A stretch of 64,000 nucleotides of DNA from Streptomyces muensis (GCF_021474425.1 NZ_JAKEIP010000004.1:52344-116343), one strand, 5' to 3'; positions 8,769 through 18,385 are shown, numbered from the stretch's first letter. A program made the numbers and translations. The notes: generated from the sequence alone by a model not told the origin.

Positions 8769-9974
8769 TCACGGAATGATCCCCTGATCGGTGAGCTCGG
8801 CGATGTCCTCCCAGCTGCGGTTGATCTCCAGCAGGATTCGCTCGGTGTGCTCGCTGTACTCGGGGCCCCGCCGAAGCGAGGGGCCGTTTCCGTCGATCTG
8901 AACCGGGACGGCGGGCAGGGAGTACTCCGCCCCTCCCATCGCGTCTACCGGCTTGATGTACTCGTTGGCGACGACCTGCGGGTCTCGGATCACTTCCTCC
9001 ATGGACTGGTAGGGAGCCCAGGGCACGTCGATCGTTTCGAGCAATTCGCACCACTCGGCATAGGTCCGCTTGTCGAACTCTTCTTCGAGCGTCGCACTGA
9101 ATGCCGCGGAGTTCTCCTGGCGCGCCGCCATGTCCTTGAACCGTTCGTCGGCGAGCCAGTCCTCCCGCCCGATGAGGCGGCAGAAGTCGGGCAGGTAGCG
9201 GTCCGGCTGCAGGAAGGCCAGCTGAATGTGCCGCCCGTCCTTCGTGCGGTAACAGTCCACGAGCGGATTGGGATTCCAGCCGTTGGCACGCTGATACTTC
9301 CGCGGCTCCTCGCCCTGGAGAGCGAGGACCAGGTCGCTCGCCGTGAGCCACATCGCGGCTGACAGCAGAGAGGCGTCGACGACCGAGCCTTCCCCAGTGC
9401 GCTCTCGGCGGTACAGGGCGCCCGCCACTCCGAACGCGAGCGAGAGTCCGGCCGCACGGTCTCCGAAGGCGCCGTTCTGCATGACGGGGTATTCGAGACC
9501 TTCTGGGGTGAGCAGGTGACCGAATCCGCCGCGGGCCCAGAAGGCACTGTTGCCGTAGCCCGCCTTGTCGGCGTCCGGTCCGCGGACACCGAAGCCGTGG
9601 CCCCGGCCGATCACCAGGCGAGGGTTGATCGCGTGAACGGTCTCGGCATCGTATCCCAGACGCTTCAGAACCCCTGGACGGAAGTTCGTGAGGAATACGT
9701 CGGCCTCACGCAGGAGGTCATACATCAGTTCACGGCCCCGCTCGGAGCCGACATCGATGGCGGCGCTGCGCTTGCCTCGGTTGACCAATTCCATCGCGAG
9801 GTTGCGGCCGTCATCGCTCTTGGCCTGGGAGCGCTCGTTCAGACCGCGGAACGGATCTCCCCCCTTCGGGTTCTCGATGTGGATGACGTCTGCGCCCCAG
9901 TCGGCCAGCAGCGATCCAGCTGCCGGCACGAAAAGCCACTGAGCCAACTCGACGACACGGACGCCTTCGAACAT
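8769..9974 (-). CDS. Family III CoA-transferase (CaiB/BaiF type)
   Basis: A 401-residue enzyme predicted to move CoA between carboxylic acids. It has the standard N-terminal VRVVELAQWLFVPAAGSLLADWGADVIHIENP segment, NRGKRSAAIDV, ADVFLTNFRPGVLKRLG, and Asp172 in the GDRAAG motif, where the family carries its catalytic aspartate. The C-terminal part includes the YRTKDGRHIQLAFL and LETIDVPWAP segments. The length is normal. An upstream block with inverted repeats (10023-10067) is nearly shared with the alcohol dehydrogenase promoter at about 30963. The CoA donor and acceptor are unknown. Confidence 0.9.
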   Translation of the reverse strand: MFEGVRVVELAQWLFVPAAGSLLADWGADVIHIENPKGGDPFRGLNERSQAKSDDGRNLAMELVNRGKRSAAIDVGSERGRELMYDLLREADVFLTNFRPGVLKRLGYDAETVHAINPRLVIGRGHGFGVRGPDADKAGYGNSAFWARGGFGHLLTPEGLEYPVMQNGAFGDRAAGLSLAFGVAGALYRRERTGEGSVVDASLLSAAMWLTASDLVLALQGEEPRKYQRANGWNPNPLVDCYRTKDGRHIQLAFLQPDRYLPDFCRLIGREDWLADERFKDMAARQENSAAFSATLEEEFDKRTYAEWCELLETIDVPWAPYQSMEEVIRDPQVVANEYIKPVDAMGGAEYSLPAVPVQIDGNGPSLRRGPEYSEHTERILLEINRSWEDIAELTDQGIIP

Positions 9975-10332
9975 CGAACCTCCTTGGATCTGGCCGCTTG
10001 AAAACGCGGCTCCACGCCACGAGATGCTTTCTCAAAGAAAAGATATCATGGAGAAAGTTTCTTCGGTAGCGCCGCCCCCAGGCTCGCTTCCATCGTGATC
10101 CCCTGTCCGTAGACGCACTGACCGGAGGCGCAGTCGATGCGGCGAGGTGCCGGCGCCCGCCCGGCGAGGGCTCCATGGGCCGGGAGGCTTCCGTTCGACA
10201 GCCAACTCCGACCCGGGAGCACAACGAGCCGTTCCTCGGCCTCACCGCCCGACAACGGCATTCGGTAGCGCGGCCGGATACATCCGGAAGCGGGGCACAT
10301 TCCGGCCGGCCTATCCGAACGGCAGGCCCCGG
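9975..10332. promoter_or_regulatory. Promoter region of the CoA-transferase gene with an operator-like block
   Basis: This 358-base region separates the serine hydrolase and CoA-transferase genes, both on the minus strand. The AT-rich block at 10023-10067 is unlike the rest and contains TTTCT-CAA-AGAAA and AGAAA-G-TTTCT inverted repeats. Its first 22 bases match 19 of 22 at 30963-30984, upstream of the alcohol dehydrogenase gene. The rest of the region shows nothing recognisable. Confidence 0.5.
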
Positions 10333-11598
10333 TCAGGCGGCGTCGTCCTCACGCAGGCTCGCTACGCACCGGTACAACTGCTCGATGAGCTGGCTGCTCG
10401 GTTCGTAGCCGGTGGACATGTGGCTGCGCACGAAGCCGATCGCGATCCGGTTGTCGGGGTCGGCCACGCCCAGCTGACCACCCATACCGGCGTGCCCGTA
10501 CGTGTTGTCACCGGGGCCGAACGAGCAAAAACCGAGAGGGGGGCGCAGGTTCATCTGGAACCCCAGTGCCCACCGGGACCAGGGTGCGGGTGCGGGTGTG
10601 CCGTCCGGCATCACCAGTGGTGGAATGCTGACCGCCGGGCTCCTGAAGTTCTCGGCACGAAACAGCTCGACGGAGTCTTCGGCCAGGAGCCGGTCACCGT
10701 TCAGGGCGCCGCCCATCGAGAGCATCGCGTACAGGGCCGCGAGGTCGCGCGCGGTTCCGACTCCTCCCGCCCCGGCGATCTCGGGGGTGCGGCCGGCGGG
10801 ACTGCCGAAGAACGTGGGGGCCTGGTCGGCGATCGACTCACTGCCGACCGCGACCCATTGCAGAGCCGCCAGCGAGCCGGGCCTGCCTATGGCGTCGGCG
10901 AGCTGCCTGGTCATCCAGGCCTCGGCCTCGGTGGGCGTCTCACTGGGCGCGATGAGGTCGGCGGCGCGGGCCTGGTCCTCGATCGATGTGCCGATGCTGA
11001 GGTCCCACCCCCGCGGTCCGGCGATCTCCTCGCGAAGGAAGGTACCGATCGTGCGACCCGTGATCCGGCGGATCAGCTCGCCCACGAGCCACCCGTAGCT
11101 GATCGCGTGGTAGGAGTGTTTCGTGCCGGGTTCCCATGCCGGTTCCGCAGCGGCGAGGTCGACGGCGATGGCGTCGTAGTCGTCCCAGCCGGCGCCGCGA
11201 TAGTCCAGGATCCTGTCGGCGTGCGGGAGGCCGAGGACGCCGACGCTGTGGTTCAGCAGATGCCGGACCTTCGCGTTCTCCTTCCCGGCCTGTGCGAATT
11301 CGGGCCAGTAGGCCGAGACCGGGGCATCGACGTCAAGCTCGCCGCGGGTGTGGAGGAGTGCCGCGCACACGGCGGCGATGCCCTTGGTCGACGAGAAGAG
11401 CGTCGTCGTCGTGTCTCGCGTCCACGGCGTGCCCGGTCGCGCCTCACCGGCCCAGACGTCGATGACCTTCTCTCCGTCGACGTAGGCGCAGAAGGCACCG
11501 CCACCACGTCCGAGGTCGGCCTGATTCCACAGGTCCCAAACACTCTCGAAACCTGGATGCACGTATTCAGCTGACGCGTTCATGACCTCCGTCGGCAC
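10333..11598 (-). CDS. Serine hydrolase, beta-lactamase/family VIII esterase type (paralogue 1)
   Basis: A 421-residue protein with the penicillin-binding/class C fold. The SxxK nucleophile motif is Ser69-S-T-Lys72, a Tyr motif lies at HSYHAISYGW (about 161-170), and GHAGMGG lies near the C-terminus. No signal peptide is visible, as in cytoplasmic family VIII carboxylesterases. The GTG at 11598 has AAAGGGG 7 bases upstream; the ATG at 11583 is too close to its GGAGG. It is a clear paralogue of the protein at 13927-15162. Hydrolysis of an ester or lactone substrate imported by the adjacent MFS protein is an inference. Confidence 0.85.
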   Translation of the reverse strand: MPTEVMNASAEYVHPGFESVWDLWNQADLGRGGGAFCAYVDGEKVIDVWAGEARPGTPWTRDTTTTLFSSTKGIAAVCAALLHTRGELDVDAPVSAYWPEFAQAGKENAKVRHLLNHSVGVLGLPHADRILDYRGAGWDDYDAIAVDLAAAEPAWEPGTKHSYHAISYGWLVGELIRRITGRTIGTFLREEIAGPRGWDLSIGTSIEDQARAADLIAPSETPTEAEAWMTRQLADAIGRPGSLAALQWVAVGSESIADQAPTFFGSPAGRTPEIAGAGGVGTARDLAALYAMLSMGGALNGDRLLAEDSVELFRAENFRSPAVSIPPLVMPDGTPAPAPWSRWALGFQMNLRPPLGFCSFGPGDNTYGHAGMGGQLGVADPDNRIAIGFVRSHMSTGYEPSSQLIEQLYRCVASLREDDAA

Positions 11599-11727
11599 AG
11601 ATGTGCCCCTTTCTTGTCCTGCGGGTCCGATGATCGAGCGCGGCAGGCCACTTCGAGCCGTCGAGAAGTGGCCTGCCGCTCGGGGAAGTCCGCTGGGCCG
11701 CTCCTGAAGGGCCTCGGCGGACGCCTT

Positions 11728-13293
11728 CTAGCTCGGCTGCGTCGACAGGTCCGTCGGGGCGTATGGCTTGTCGACCGGCTCGGTCGACCGCTGTCGCCGA
11801 CCGTGCGGAATGAACACTGCTACGATCCCGCCCACGATCGCGAATCCGGCAGCCACGATGTACGCGATCTTGAATCCGCCGCTCTGGAACATCTCGACAC
11901 CACCACCGACCGGCTTCTTCGAAGCCTCAAGGATCGCGTACGCGATCTGCCCGGTGATGGCAACGGCGATGGACGTCACGCTCTGGTTGACACCCAGCGC
12001 GACCGCACGCTGGTCCTCGGGAGCCGCCAGCATCACGAGCGCCACCGCGGCCACCGCCGCCATCGACGCGAATCCGCCGAGGGAGTAGACGGCGATGATG
12101 ACAGCGTCCGACGCCTCAAGCGTGAAGCCGAGCAGCAAGGTCGAGATCGCGAGGATGACGGCGCCCCAGATGACGTGCAGCCGATAGCCGATCGACTTGA
12201 CGGTCAGGCCGACGAAAACACCGGAACCGACCCAGAGGATCGCGTACGGGATGGACCAGTAGGCGACATGAAGCTGGTCGAGCCCCTGCCCGTAGCCGGC
12301 TGCCGCCGGCGGCGTCGACCAGGCGAGAACCGCGAGCACCTGCATGATCGCGGTGCCACCGACGATCAGGCCCATCGCCACGATCGTCACGGCCATCGCA
12401 CGTCGCCCGATCAGCGCCAGGTTGATCAGCGGCTCCTTGATCCGCGAGGAGTACATCATCCAGACCAGGAGGGCGACCGCGCCGCCGGCGGTACCGCCGA
12501 TCGTCAGCGCGTCCCAACCGCGGGTCTGGACTTGGGAGAGTGCCCCGACCACACCGAACGCGCCGAGACCGAGCAGGAACGCGCCGATGTAGTCGACGCC
12601 GGCCCTGACACGAATCGGGGTCTCCGGGAGCGCGATCAGTGCGATGATGCCCGCCACCGCGGCCATGCCCAACTGGGCCCAGAAGGTCGACTCGAGGCTC
12701 ACGTGTTCCGTCAGCCAGGCCGACATCATCGGGCCGCCGATGATGATGAGGCCGCCGCCGGTCGACACGATCGAGAAGACCGTGGCACGCATCCTCACGG
12801 GGAAGACCTCACGGACCAGGGCCAGCACGAGCATGACCAGGCCACCACAACCGGACATGAGCACTCGGCCGATGATGAGGACCGTGAAGTTCGGCGCCAC
12901 CGCACACACCAGGCAGCCGACGCAGAGGATCGCGACGCTCCAGACAATGATCTTCTTCTTGCCGTAGACGTCGCCGAGTTTGGTGAGCAACGGAATGACC
13001 ACGGCCTGACCGAGCATAAGGCCCGTCATGATCCAAACGACATTGGATCCAGGGTACTCGGCCGCAAACGATCCGAGAGCGAACGAGTAGAGCCCGAAGC
13101 TGAAGGAAGTCTGCTCCGCGAGCAGGACAACCACTGCGGCCATAAGAACCCAGAAGACCATGCCGCGCTTCTGAAGTTCTGCGACCTTGCGTTCTGCCGC
13201 CTGGTCGATATCGACCTCGGCAATTCTGGTCGATTCGTCGACCGCTTCCGCGCCGAGTCCGCTGGACTCGGAGGGAGGGGTGGAGTTGGACAC
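11728..13293 (-). CDS. MFS transporter
   Basis: A membrane protein of 521 residues with a hydrophilic N-terminus of about 45 residues followed by about 12-14 hydrophobic segments. Motif A between helices 2 and 3 appears as GDVYGKKKIIVWS. The chosen GTG at 13293 follows AGGAAAGGCGGA; the frame extends to 13446 but that stretch lacks a ribosome-binding site. It sits between the two paralogous serine hydrolase genes on the same strand, so it may carry the same substrate. Direction of transport cannot be told; DHA2-like members export drugs, while catabolic clusters often use MFS importers. Confidence 0.87.
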   Translation of the reverse strand: MSNSTPPSESSGLGAEAVDESTRIAEVDIDQAAERKVAELQKRGMVFWVLMAAVVVLLAEQTSFSFGLYSFALGSFAAEYPGSNVVWIMTGLMLGQAVVIPLLTKLGDVYGKKKIIVWSVAILCVGCLVCAVAPNFTVLIIGRVLMSGCGGLVMLVLALVREVFPVRMRATVFSIVSTGGGLIIIGGPMMSAWLTEHVSLESTFWAQLGMAAVAGIIALIALPETPIRVRAGVDYIGAFLLGLGAFGVVGALSQVQTRGWDALTIGGTAGGAVALLVWMMYSSRIKEPLINLALIGRRAMAVTIVAMGLIVGGTAIMQVLAVLAWSTPPAAAGYGQGLDQLHVAYWSIPYAILWVGSGVFVGLTVKSIGYRLHVIWGAVILAISTLLLGFTLEASDAVIIAVYSLGGFASMAAVAAVALVMLAAPEDQRAVALGVNQSVTSIAVAITGQIAYAILEASKKPVGGGVEMFQSGGFKIAYIVAAGFAIVGGIVAVFIPHGRRQRSTEPVDKPYAPTDLSTQPS

Positions 13294-13926
13294 GGGTCCG
13301 CCTTTCCTGACATCTAACCACGTCGCCGTTGACAGGAGGCCACTCGTTATTCGTGTGGGTGAGCGGTTCGGGCTGGCGCGACTGGATAAGCCATCGCCTC
13401 TCCTGGGCTGCTCCGGTCCCTGTTCGACTATTGGACACCTCGCCACCAGTCCGGTCGGATCATCATCCGTTCGAGTGGCTTTAGGTGTGGGAGATTCTTG
13501 ATTCGCGACTCAAGGCGAAGTAACCGCCATCCCGACGCAGCTTCCTGCCGATTCCTAGCCACCTGGCGGGCGTCTAGGTTCGATGCTAGTCCGGTCTGCT
13601 TTCCTGTCACCCCGGGCAGACTGGGGCACGCTGTTCACAGAGCTGTGACACCGCTGAGTGCGTCAGTTTCTGGAGATGAGGCGGGGTTGTGGGGCGGGTT
13701 TGGTTCCGAAGCCGCCCCGGTCGTGCCGACGAGGCCGGGAAACCTGAACCGCTTCGACTTCATGGAGATCACATCAGAATCCGATGGGAGAGCGACGTCG
13801 GACGCGCGGCCGTCGCGGTGCGCCGCGGACACCCGGTGAAGGTCGTCTCCCACCGGGTACGGCCGCACCATCGATCCGCATTGCCGCGGAGCCGTCAGCC
13901 GGCGGCGTCCGGCTCCGGTCCCGTCG
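13294..13926. other. Long intergenic region upstream of the MFS gene
   Basis: No supported gene was found in these 633 bases; a 60-codon minus-strand frame at 13428-13610 has no ribosome-binding site. It should hold the MFS promoter. A small inverted repeat CGGAT-CATC-ATCCG occurs around 13456-13469, too short to interpret. Confidence 0.4.
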
Positions 13927-15162
13927 TCAGCGCTCCAGACATGTGTACAGCGTTCGGGTGAGGTCGCCGCAGGCCTTCCACGAGTGCGTGAGGTGTGACC
14001 TCACGAAGCCGACCGAAACCCGATTGAAGGGGTCCGCGAACCCCAGCTGCCCCCCCGCGCCGGCGTGCCCGTACGCATCCCGCTCGGGCCCGAAACTGCA
14101 GAACTCCTCGGGCCACTGGTCGTTCATCTGGTACCCGAGTGCCCATCGCGTATCCGGCGCCGGCAGCCGCGTGCCGTCGAGACCGTACAGCGGCGGGACC
14201 TCCAGCGCTCGGGCATGCAGCGCCTCGCGCCCGAACTCGGCGACGGAGCTCTCCGACAACAGCCGCTTGCCGTCCAGCTCGCCGCCCAACGCCAGCAGCG
14301 CGAACATCCCGGCGAGACTCCGTGCGGACCCGCTGCCGCCCGCTCCCGCTATCTCGGCCGTCCTGCCACTCGCCGATCCGAAGAACGGGACGACTTCATC
14401 TATGACCGATGTTCCATGCATTTCCACGCATGTAAGGGCACAAAGACTGCCCGGCTCGATACGCGCCGCTGCGAGTTGTGCCTGGATATGCGCTTCCTCC
14501 TCTGACCATTGGTCGCTGAACGGAACAAGATCAGCCATTCGCCCCTGTTCGTGCGGGGGCGTTCCGATACGCAGATCCCAGCCGAACGGATCCGCGATCT
14601 CTTCGCGGAAGAAGGTTCCGATCGTGCGTCCGGTGACTCGACGTACCAGTTCACCGACCAACCAGCCGTAGCTGATGGCGTGGTAGGACGTTTCGGTGCC
14701 GGGGACCCACGCCGGCTCGGCGGCCGCCAGTTGCTCGGCGATCGCGTCGTAGTCGTCCCATCCCCGGCCGTCGTAATCGAGGAGTTCCGCCGCCTTCGGC
14801 AGGCCCGGCAGTCCCACCGAATGCGTCAGAATGTGCCGGACCAGGGCACCCTCCTTGCCGGCCTGCGCAAATTCAGGCCAGTACTTCGCCACCGGCGCGT
14901 CGAGATCCAGAAGCCCTCGGCTGTGAAGCACGGACGCGCATATGGCCGCGAGGGCCTTCGTGGCCGAGAACAGGTTGGATGTCGTTTCTCGCGACCAGGG
15001 GGTGTCGGGGCCGGCCGGCCCTCCCCATACGTCGACGACCTTCACACCGTCGACGTATGCACAGAAGGCTCCTCCACCCTCACCGAGGTCAAGTTGCTTC
15101 CATGCTTCGATTACCGGTTCATAGCCCGGCTGAACCTCGTACAGAGAATCTGGCTGTGGCAC
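13927..15162 (-). CDS. Serine hydrolase, beta-lactamase/family VIII esterase type (paralogue 2)
   Basis: A 411-residue protein collinear with the hydrolase at 10333-11598. Ser66-A-T-Lys69 is the SxxK motif, SYHAISYGWLVGELVRRVTGRTIGTF is the shared Tyr region, and GHAGAGG is near the C-terminus. The GTG at 15162 is preceded by GAAGGGA at about 8 bases; the frame runs on to 15234 without a good site. Two diverged copies around an MFS gene suggest different but related ester, lactone or amide substrates. A role in beta-lactam resistance is less likely because no export signal is present. Confidence 0.85.
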   Translation of the reverse strand: MPQPDSLYEVQPGYEPVIEAWKQLDLGEGGGAFCAYVDGVKVVDVWGGPAGPDTPWSRETTSNLFSATKALAAICASVLHSRGLLDLDAPVAKYWPEFAQAGKEGALVRHILTHSVGLPGLPKAAELLDYDGRGWDDYDAIAEQLAAAEPAWVPGTETSYHAISYGWLVGELVRRVTGRTIGTFFREEIADPFGWDLRIGTPPHEQGRMADLVPFSDQWSEEEAHIQAQLAAARIEPGSLCALTCVEMHGTSVIDEVVPFFGSASGRTAEIAGAGGSGSARSLAGMFALLALGGELDGKRLLSESSVAEFGREALHARALEVPPLYGLDGTRLPAPDTRWALGYQMNDQWPEEFCSFGPERDAYGHAGAGGQLGFADPFNRVSVGFVRSHLTHSWKACGDLTRTLYTCLER

Positions 15163-15291
15163 TGAATGATTCCCTTCATAGAAAGGACAAATTGGGGACA
15201 CTGCGAGCGCGCGGACAGGACGTCTGCCGACCACGCCGTGCGACCCTTTCCGTGGTGTTCCATGCCTGCTGGGCCGTCCGGTTCGCCAAGA

Positions 15292-16104
15292 TCAGGGAGC
15301 GGCGGGGAAAAGGTCCTTCAGCCATTGGCCCCAGACCGGCGACTCGCGCTTGACATGACTTTCCGCCTCCGCGCCATACAAGTGACATGCCATGCGGATG
15401 AACGCGCCGGTGTTTTCGTCAGGGAAGGTCTGCAGGGAGAGCATGCCGTGCACGGGAGAGTCGAGCAGGACCACGGCATGGACGTCGCTCAGGAGCGCTA
15501 CCTCGCCCTTGAAACCGTGCAGCTTCACCTGCCGCCCCTCCCGATCGACGCCGAGCGACCGCAGCACGGTGGCCATGGCAGACGTCGGCGAGGCCTGCGA
15601 CACCGCCATGTGGTCGAACATCCTGGCACCGCGTTCGCCCGGGAAGTGCGTCAGGAACAAGCGGAGCTGTTCGAAGAGGGGCCCCCAGCCGAGCTCCATG
15701 TTGATCTCGAAGAAGTGCCTCTCCCAGGCCTCGCCCTGACCGAAGGCGCTGGTGACCACCCGGATGACACGGGTGTCGCGGTCGGTCGTCGTCAGGAAGA
15801 ACTCGTTCACGAGCGGGGTGACCCTGGACTGGTCCTTTCCCGCCAGGGTCGCCCAGTACTCCTCGTACACGAAGTAGGAAGGCTCGTCCCACGCCCGAAC
15901 GATCCCGGGCGAGTCCGCGCCGCCGACCTCGTCGACGTTCAGATACGTGCGGCCGCCGACGAACTCGTCGACCGACGCCGGGAGCATCCACGCTGTGATG
16001 CCCTCGCCCGTAGCGATGGAGTACCACGCGTCCTGAAGGGATGCCGGCACTTCTATGGTGCGCTCAAGGCGGTAGGGCACGTAAGGGACTGGCGTATCAG
16101 CCAT
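15292..16104 (-). CDS. SRPBCC-domain protein (AHSA1-like)
   Basis: A 270-residue protein whose N-terminal half has the START/SRPBCC pattern: LERTIEVPASLQDAWYSIATGEGITAWML, then a GPGxV-like stretch and WDEPSYFVYEEYW. Such folds bind hydrophobic ligands. GAGGAGG lies 5 bases before the ATG at 16104. It is upstream of, and on the same strand as, the second serine hydrolase gene, 129 bases away, so the two may be cotranscribed. Longer than single-domain AHSA1 proteins (about 150 residues); the C-terminal third may be a second copy of the fold. Function unknown: ligand carrier or sensor are both possible. Confidence 0.75.
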   Translation of the reverse strand: MADTPVPYVPYRLERTIEVPASLQDAWYSIATGEGITAWMLPASVDEFVGGRTYLNVDEVGGADSPGIVRAWDEPSYFVYEEYWATLAGKDQSRVTPLVNEFFLTTTDRDTRVIRVVTSAFGQGEAWERHFFEINMELGWGPLFEQLRLFLTHFPGERGARMFDHMAVSQASPTSAMATVLRSLGVDREGRQVKLHGFKGEVALLSDVHAVVLLDSPVHGMLSLQTFPDENTGAFIRMACHLYGAEAESHVKRESPVWGQWLKDLFPAAP

Positions 16105-16855
16105 CAGGCCTCCTCTGTGCTCGGGGGCGACATCGGCGACTCCCTGCCAGCCCCGGAAGGATCTCGCGTCAGGCACGGCACACCGACGTCACCGGTTGGC
16201 ACGGGAACGTAACAAAGCAAACTTCGGTATGTAAACCTTCTCTACAAGAAATGTTTGCCTGGAGCCTGCCGCGCCACAGCGGGCGCTTACCCGCGGGGCT
16301 TTCGTCCAGCCCGACGGCCACCGATCCTGTCGAGAGATCATGCATCGACGGCATCTGGCGGCCGGGATCGGTACGGCCCCCGGGATCATGAAATTGACTA
16401 CGGTGCGTGACACGACACAAAAGCCATGCCGACCTACACGGCATCATCCTCGGCCTCGTCCGCTCTTGGCCAGCCTCACGCCGATCGACCTGGGCAATTG
16501 CCCTGCGCAGGGCCTTCTCCGCCACGCCGCACCCCTGCCGGTTCAGCACGCCTCACATGAACCACCGTCCACAGCCGCCTCCACCGCCGCCCGCGAGAGC
16601 ATCGGTACGCCCCCTCGGAATCGGACCTCCCGGGCTGCCGTACGGGCACGCGGCCCCAGAAGCTTGCCTATTGACATCATTGCCACGCGACAGCAAACTT
16701 GCCGAAACTTACGCCGGCGCCCCGACACGGCCGCTTGCACGCCATCCACCGCCGAGGCGGCCGGCGCAAGTCATGCCGGTACGGCTCGGCAATTTGCCCG
16801 ATCTCACCAAGCGGAGCGACTCGAACGCACCGCCAACCCGAAAGACGGCGCAAAA
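16105..16855. promoter_or_regulatory. Divergent region between SRPBCC and solute-binding protein genes
   Basis: These 751 bases hold no convincing gene, although the frame of the downstream solute-binding protein stays open back to 16340. An AT-rich block at 16206-16258 carries GCAAAC and GTTTGC arms and a CTACAAGAAATG segment like the CAAGAAAAG element at 30973-30981. It lies just upstream of the SRPBCC gene. TTGACA at 16673-16678 could be a -35 element for the rightward gene. These assignments are tentative. Confidence 0.35.
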
Positions 16856-18385
16856 GTGACCGCTTCTTCTAAGAGCGAGAACCCTGTCGAGGTCGTCGAC
16901 CGCTCGGCGACTCTGAGGTTCGCCATGAGCTTCGGCCTGACGTCTCTCGACCCGCACAGGACCCCGCACGTCACCAAGGACGTTCTCTGGCTCCGCCCCG
17001 TGTACGACTCACTTCTGCGCGGCGTGATGCGACCAGGCGGCGGAGTCGGCATCGGGCCACAACTGGCCACCGACTACGAGGTCGCAGCCGATGGCAAGAG
17101 CATCAGACTCACGCTGCGCGAAGGAGTCACGTTCCAGGACGGCACCGTGTTCGACGCCCGAGCCGTCAAGGCGAACATCGAACGAGCCAAGGAGCCTGAC
17201 TCCACCGTCGCGGTCGAGCTGGAGGCGATCGACAGCGTCGAGATCGTCGATGACCACCACGTCGTACTGCGACTTTCGGCACCCGATCCGGCGGTCATCT
17301 GGGCACTCGCCGAGTCGCCGGCCGGGATGATGCTCAGCCCGGCCGCTTTCGGCACCGACGTTTCGAACAACCCTGTGGGCACCGGCCCCTTCACCTTCGT
17401 CTCCCGTCAGGAAGACTCCATCGACAGCGCGATCCCGGAGACCGTTGACGTCAACTACACGCGGTGGGAAGGGCATTGGGACCCCGATGCGGCGCTCGTC
17501 AAGAATCTCACCATCGCCACCATCGCGGACTCGACTCCGCGCTACGAAGAGGTCGTCGCGGGGCGCTATCACGGCGCGCAGCTCGCTCCGCCCCACGACA
17601 CCGAGGAGCATCTCGCTCGGGGCGTCGCCCTCACATCACGCGGCTTCCGGTTCGAATCGGTCGTCGGCACCAACGACTTCACGGTCTATCTGAACCACAA
17701 CAAGGCCCCGCTCGACGACGTGCGCGTCCGGCGTGCGATGTGGATCGGACTCGATCGGAACAAGATCGCCGCTGAGACGCTGCACGGGGTTGTCGGCCCG
17801 GCCTACCAGATCTTCGCCAAAGGCTGGGAGGGCTACGACCCGGCCCTCGATGTCGATCCGTTCGATCCCGAGGAAGCCAGGCGTCTGGTGCGGGAGGCCG
17901 GTGCGGAAGGCGCCACCGTCGAGATCATGTGGGCGACCAACGAAGAGGAGATCGCGCACGCGATCCAGGAGCAGCTCTCGGCCAACACCGGCCTGGACGT
18001 GAAACTCGTCGCGATCCACCCGAACAAGCTCGGCATCTCGATGGGTGCCGGACTGCACCACGCGATGATGTCGATGGCGGTCACCGAGCCGGAACCCAGC
18101 AGGACCCTCGAACTCACCTACTTCCCCAACGCCCGGAACCCGTCGAAGCCGTCGGACGAGTTCTACGACATGGCCGCGGCGGCCAAGACCACCCCGCCCG
18201 GGCCCGAACGCGAGCGCGCCTATCGCGCCATCAGTCGTTACCTCGTCGCGAACCCGATGCACATCAACGTCGTCAACTACCTGTACGTCCTGCTCTTGCG
18301 CCCGGAGGTCGTCACCGCGCGAAACCTGATGACCCACGGCCTCATGCAGCTCGACTTCCGCGGCGTGGGAATCCGAGCCGCCTGA
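16856..18385 (+). CDS. Solute-binding protein of the oligopeptide family (SBP_bac_5), no signal peptide seen
   Basis: About 509 residues from a GTG at 16856. The family 5 pattern is clear: SFGLTSLDPHR, YDSLLRGVMRP, LREGVTFQDGTVFDARAVKANIERAK, PVGTGPFTF, and VRRAMWIGLDRNKIA. Such proteins normally capture peptides, opines, nickel or small organic acids for an ABC importer. Here no lipobox, Tat or Sec signal is seen at the chosen start or in the upstream open frame, and no permease or ATPase gene is adjacent. Either the true start is misplaced, the signal was lost, or the protein works in the cytoplasm. The ribosome-binding site is weak, so the start is uncertain. Confidence 0.75.
   Translation: MTASSKSENPVEVVDRSATLRFAMSFGLTSLDPHRTPHVTKDVLWLRPVYDSLLRGVMRPGGGVGIGPQLATDYEVAADGKSIRLTLREGVTFQDGTVFDARAVKANIERAKEPDSTVAVELEAIDSVEIVDDHHVVLRLSAPDPAVIWALAESPAGMMLSPAAFGTDVSNNPVGTGPFTFVSRQEDSIDSAIPETVDVNYTRWEGHWDPDAALVKNLTIATIADSTPRYEEVVAGRYHGAQLAPPHDTEEHLARGVALTSRGFRFESVVGTNDFTVYLNHNKAPLDDVRVRRAMWIGLDRNKIAAETLHGVVGPAYQIFAKGWEGYDPALDVDPFDPEEARRLVREAGAEGATVEIMWATNEEEIAHAIQEQLSANTGLDVKLVAIHPNKLGISMGAGLHHAMMSMAVTEPEPSRTLELTYFPNARNPSKPSDEFYDMAAAAKTTPPGPERERAYRAISRYLVANPMHINVVNYLYVLLLRPEVVTARNLMTHGLMQLDFRGVGIRAA

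Noticed and set aside
11614..13317. An open plus-strand frame of 567 codons
   Set aside because: It is antisense to the MFS transporter. Its Asp/Arg/His-rich translation is the usual artefact opposite a membrane protein.
13456..13469. Inverted repeat CGGAT-CATC-ATCCG as an operator
   Set aside because: Arms of only five bases, no second copy and no divergent gene; easily chance.
10333..15162. The two SxxK proteins as beta-lactam resistance enzymes
   Set aside because: They lack export signals and lie in a catabolic island; the family VIII esterase reading fits better.
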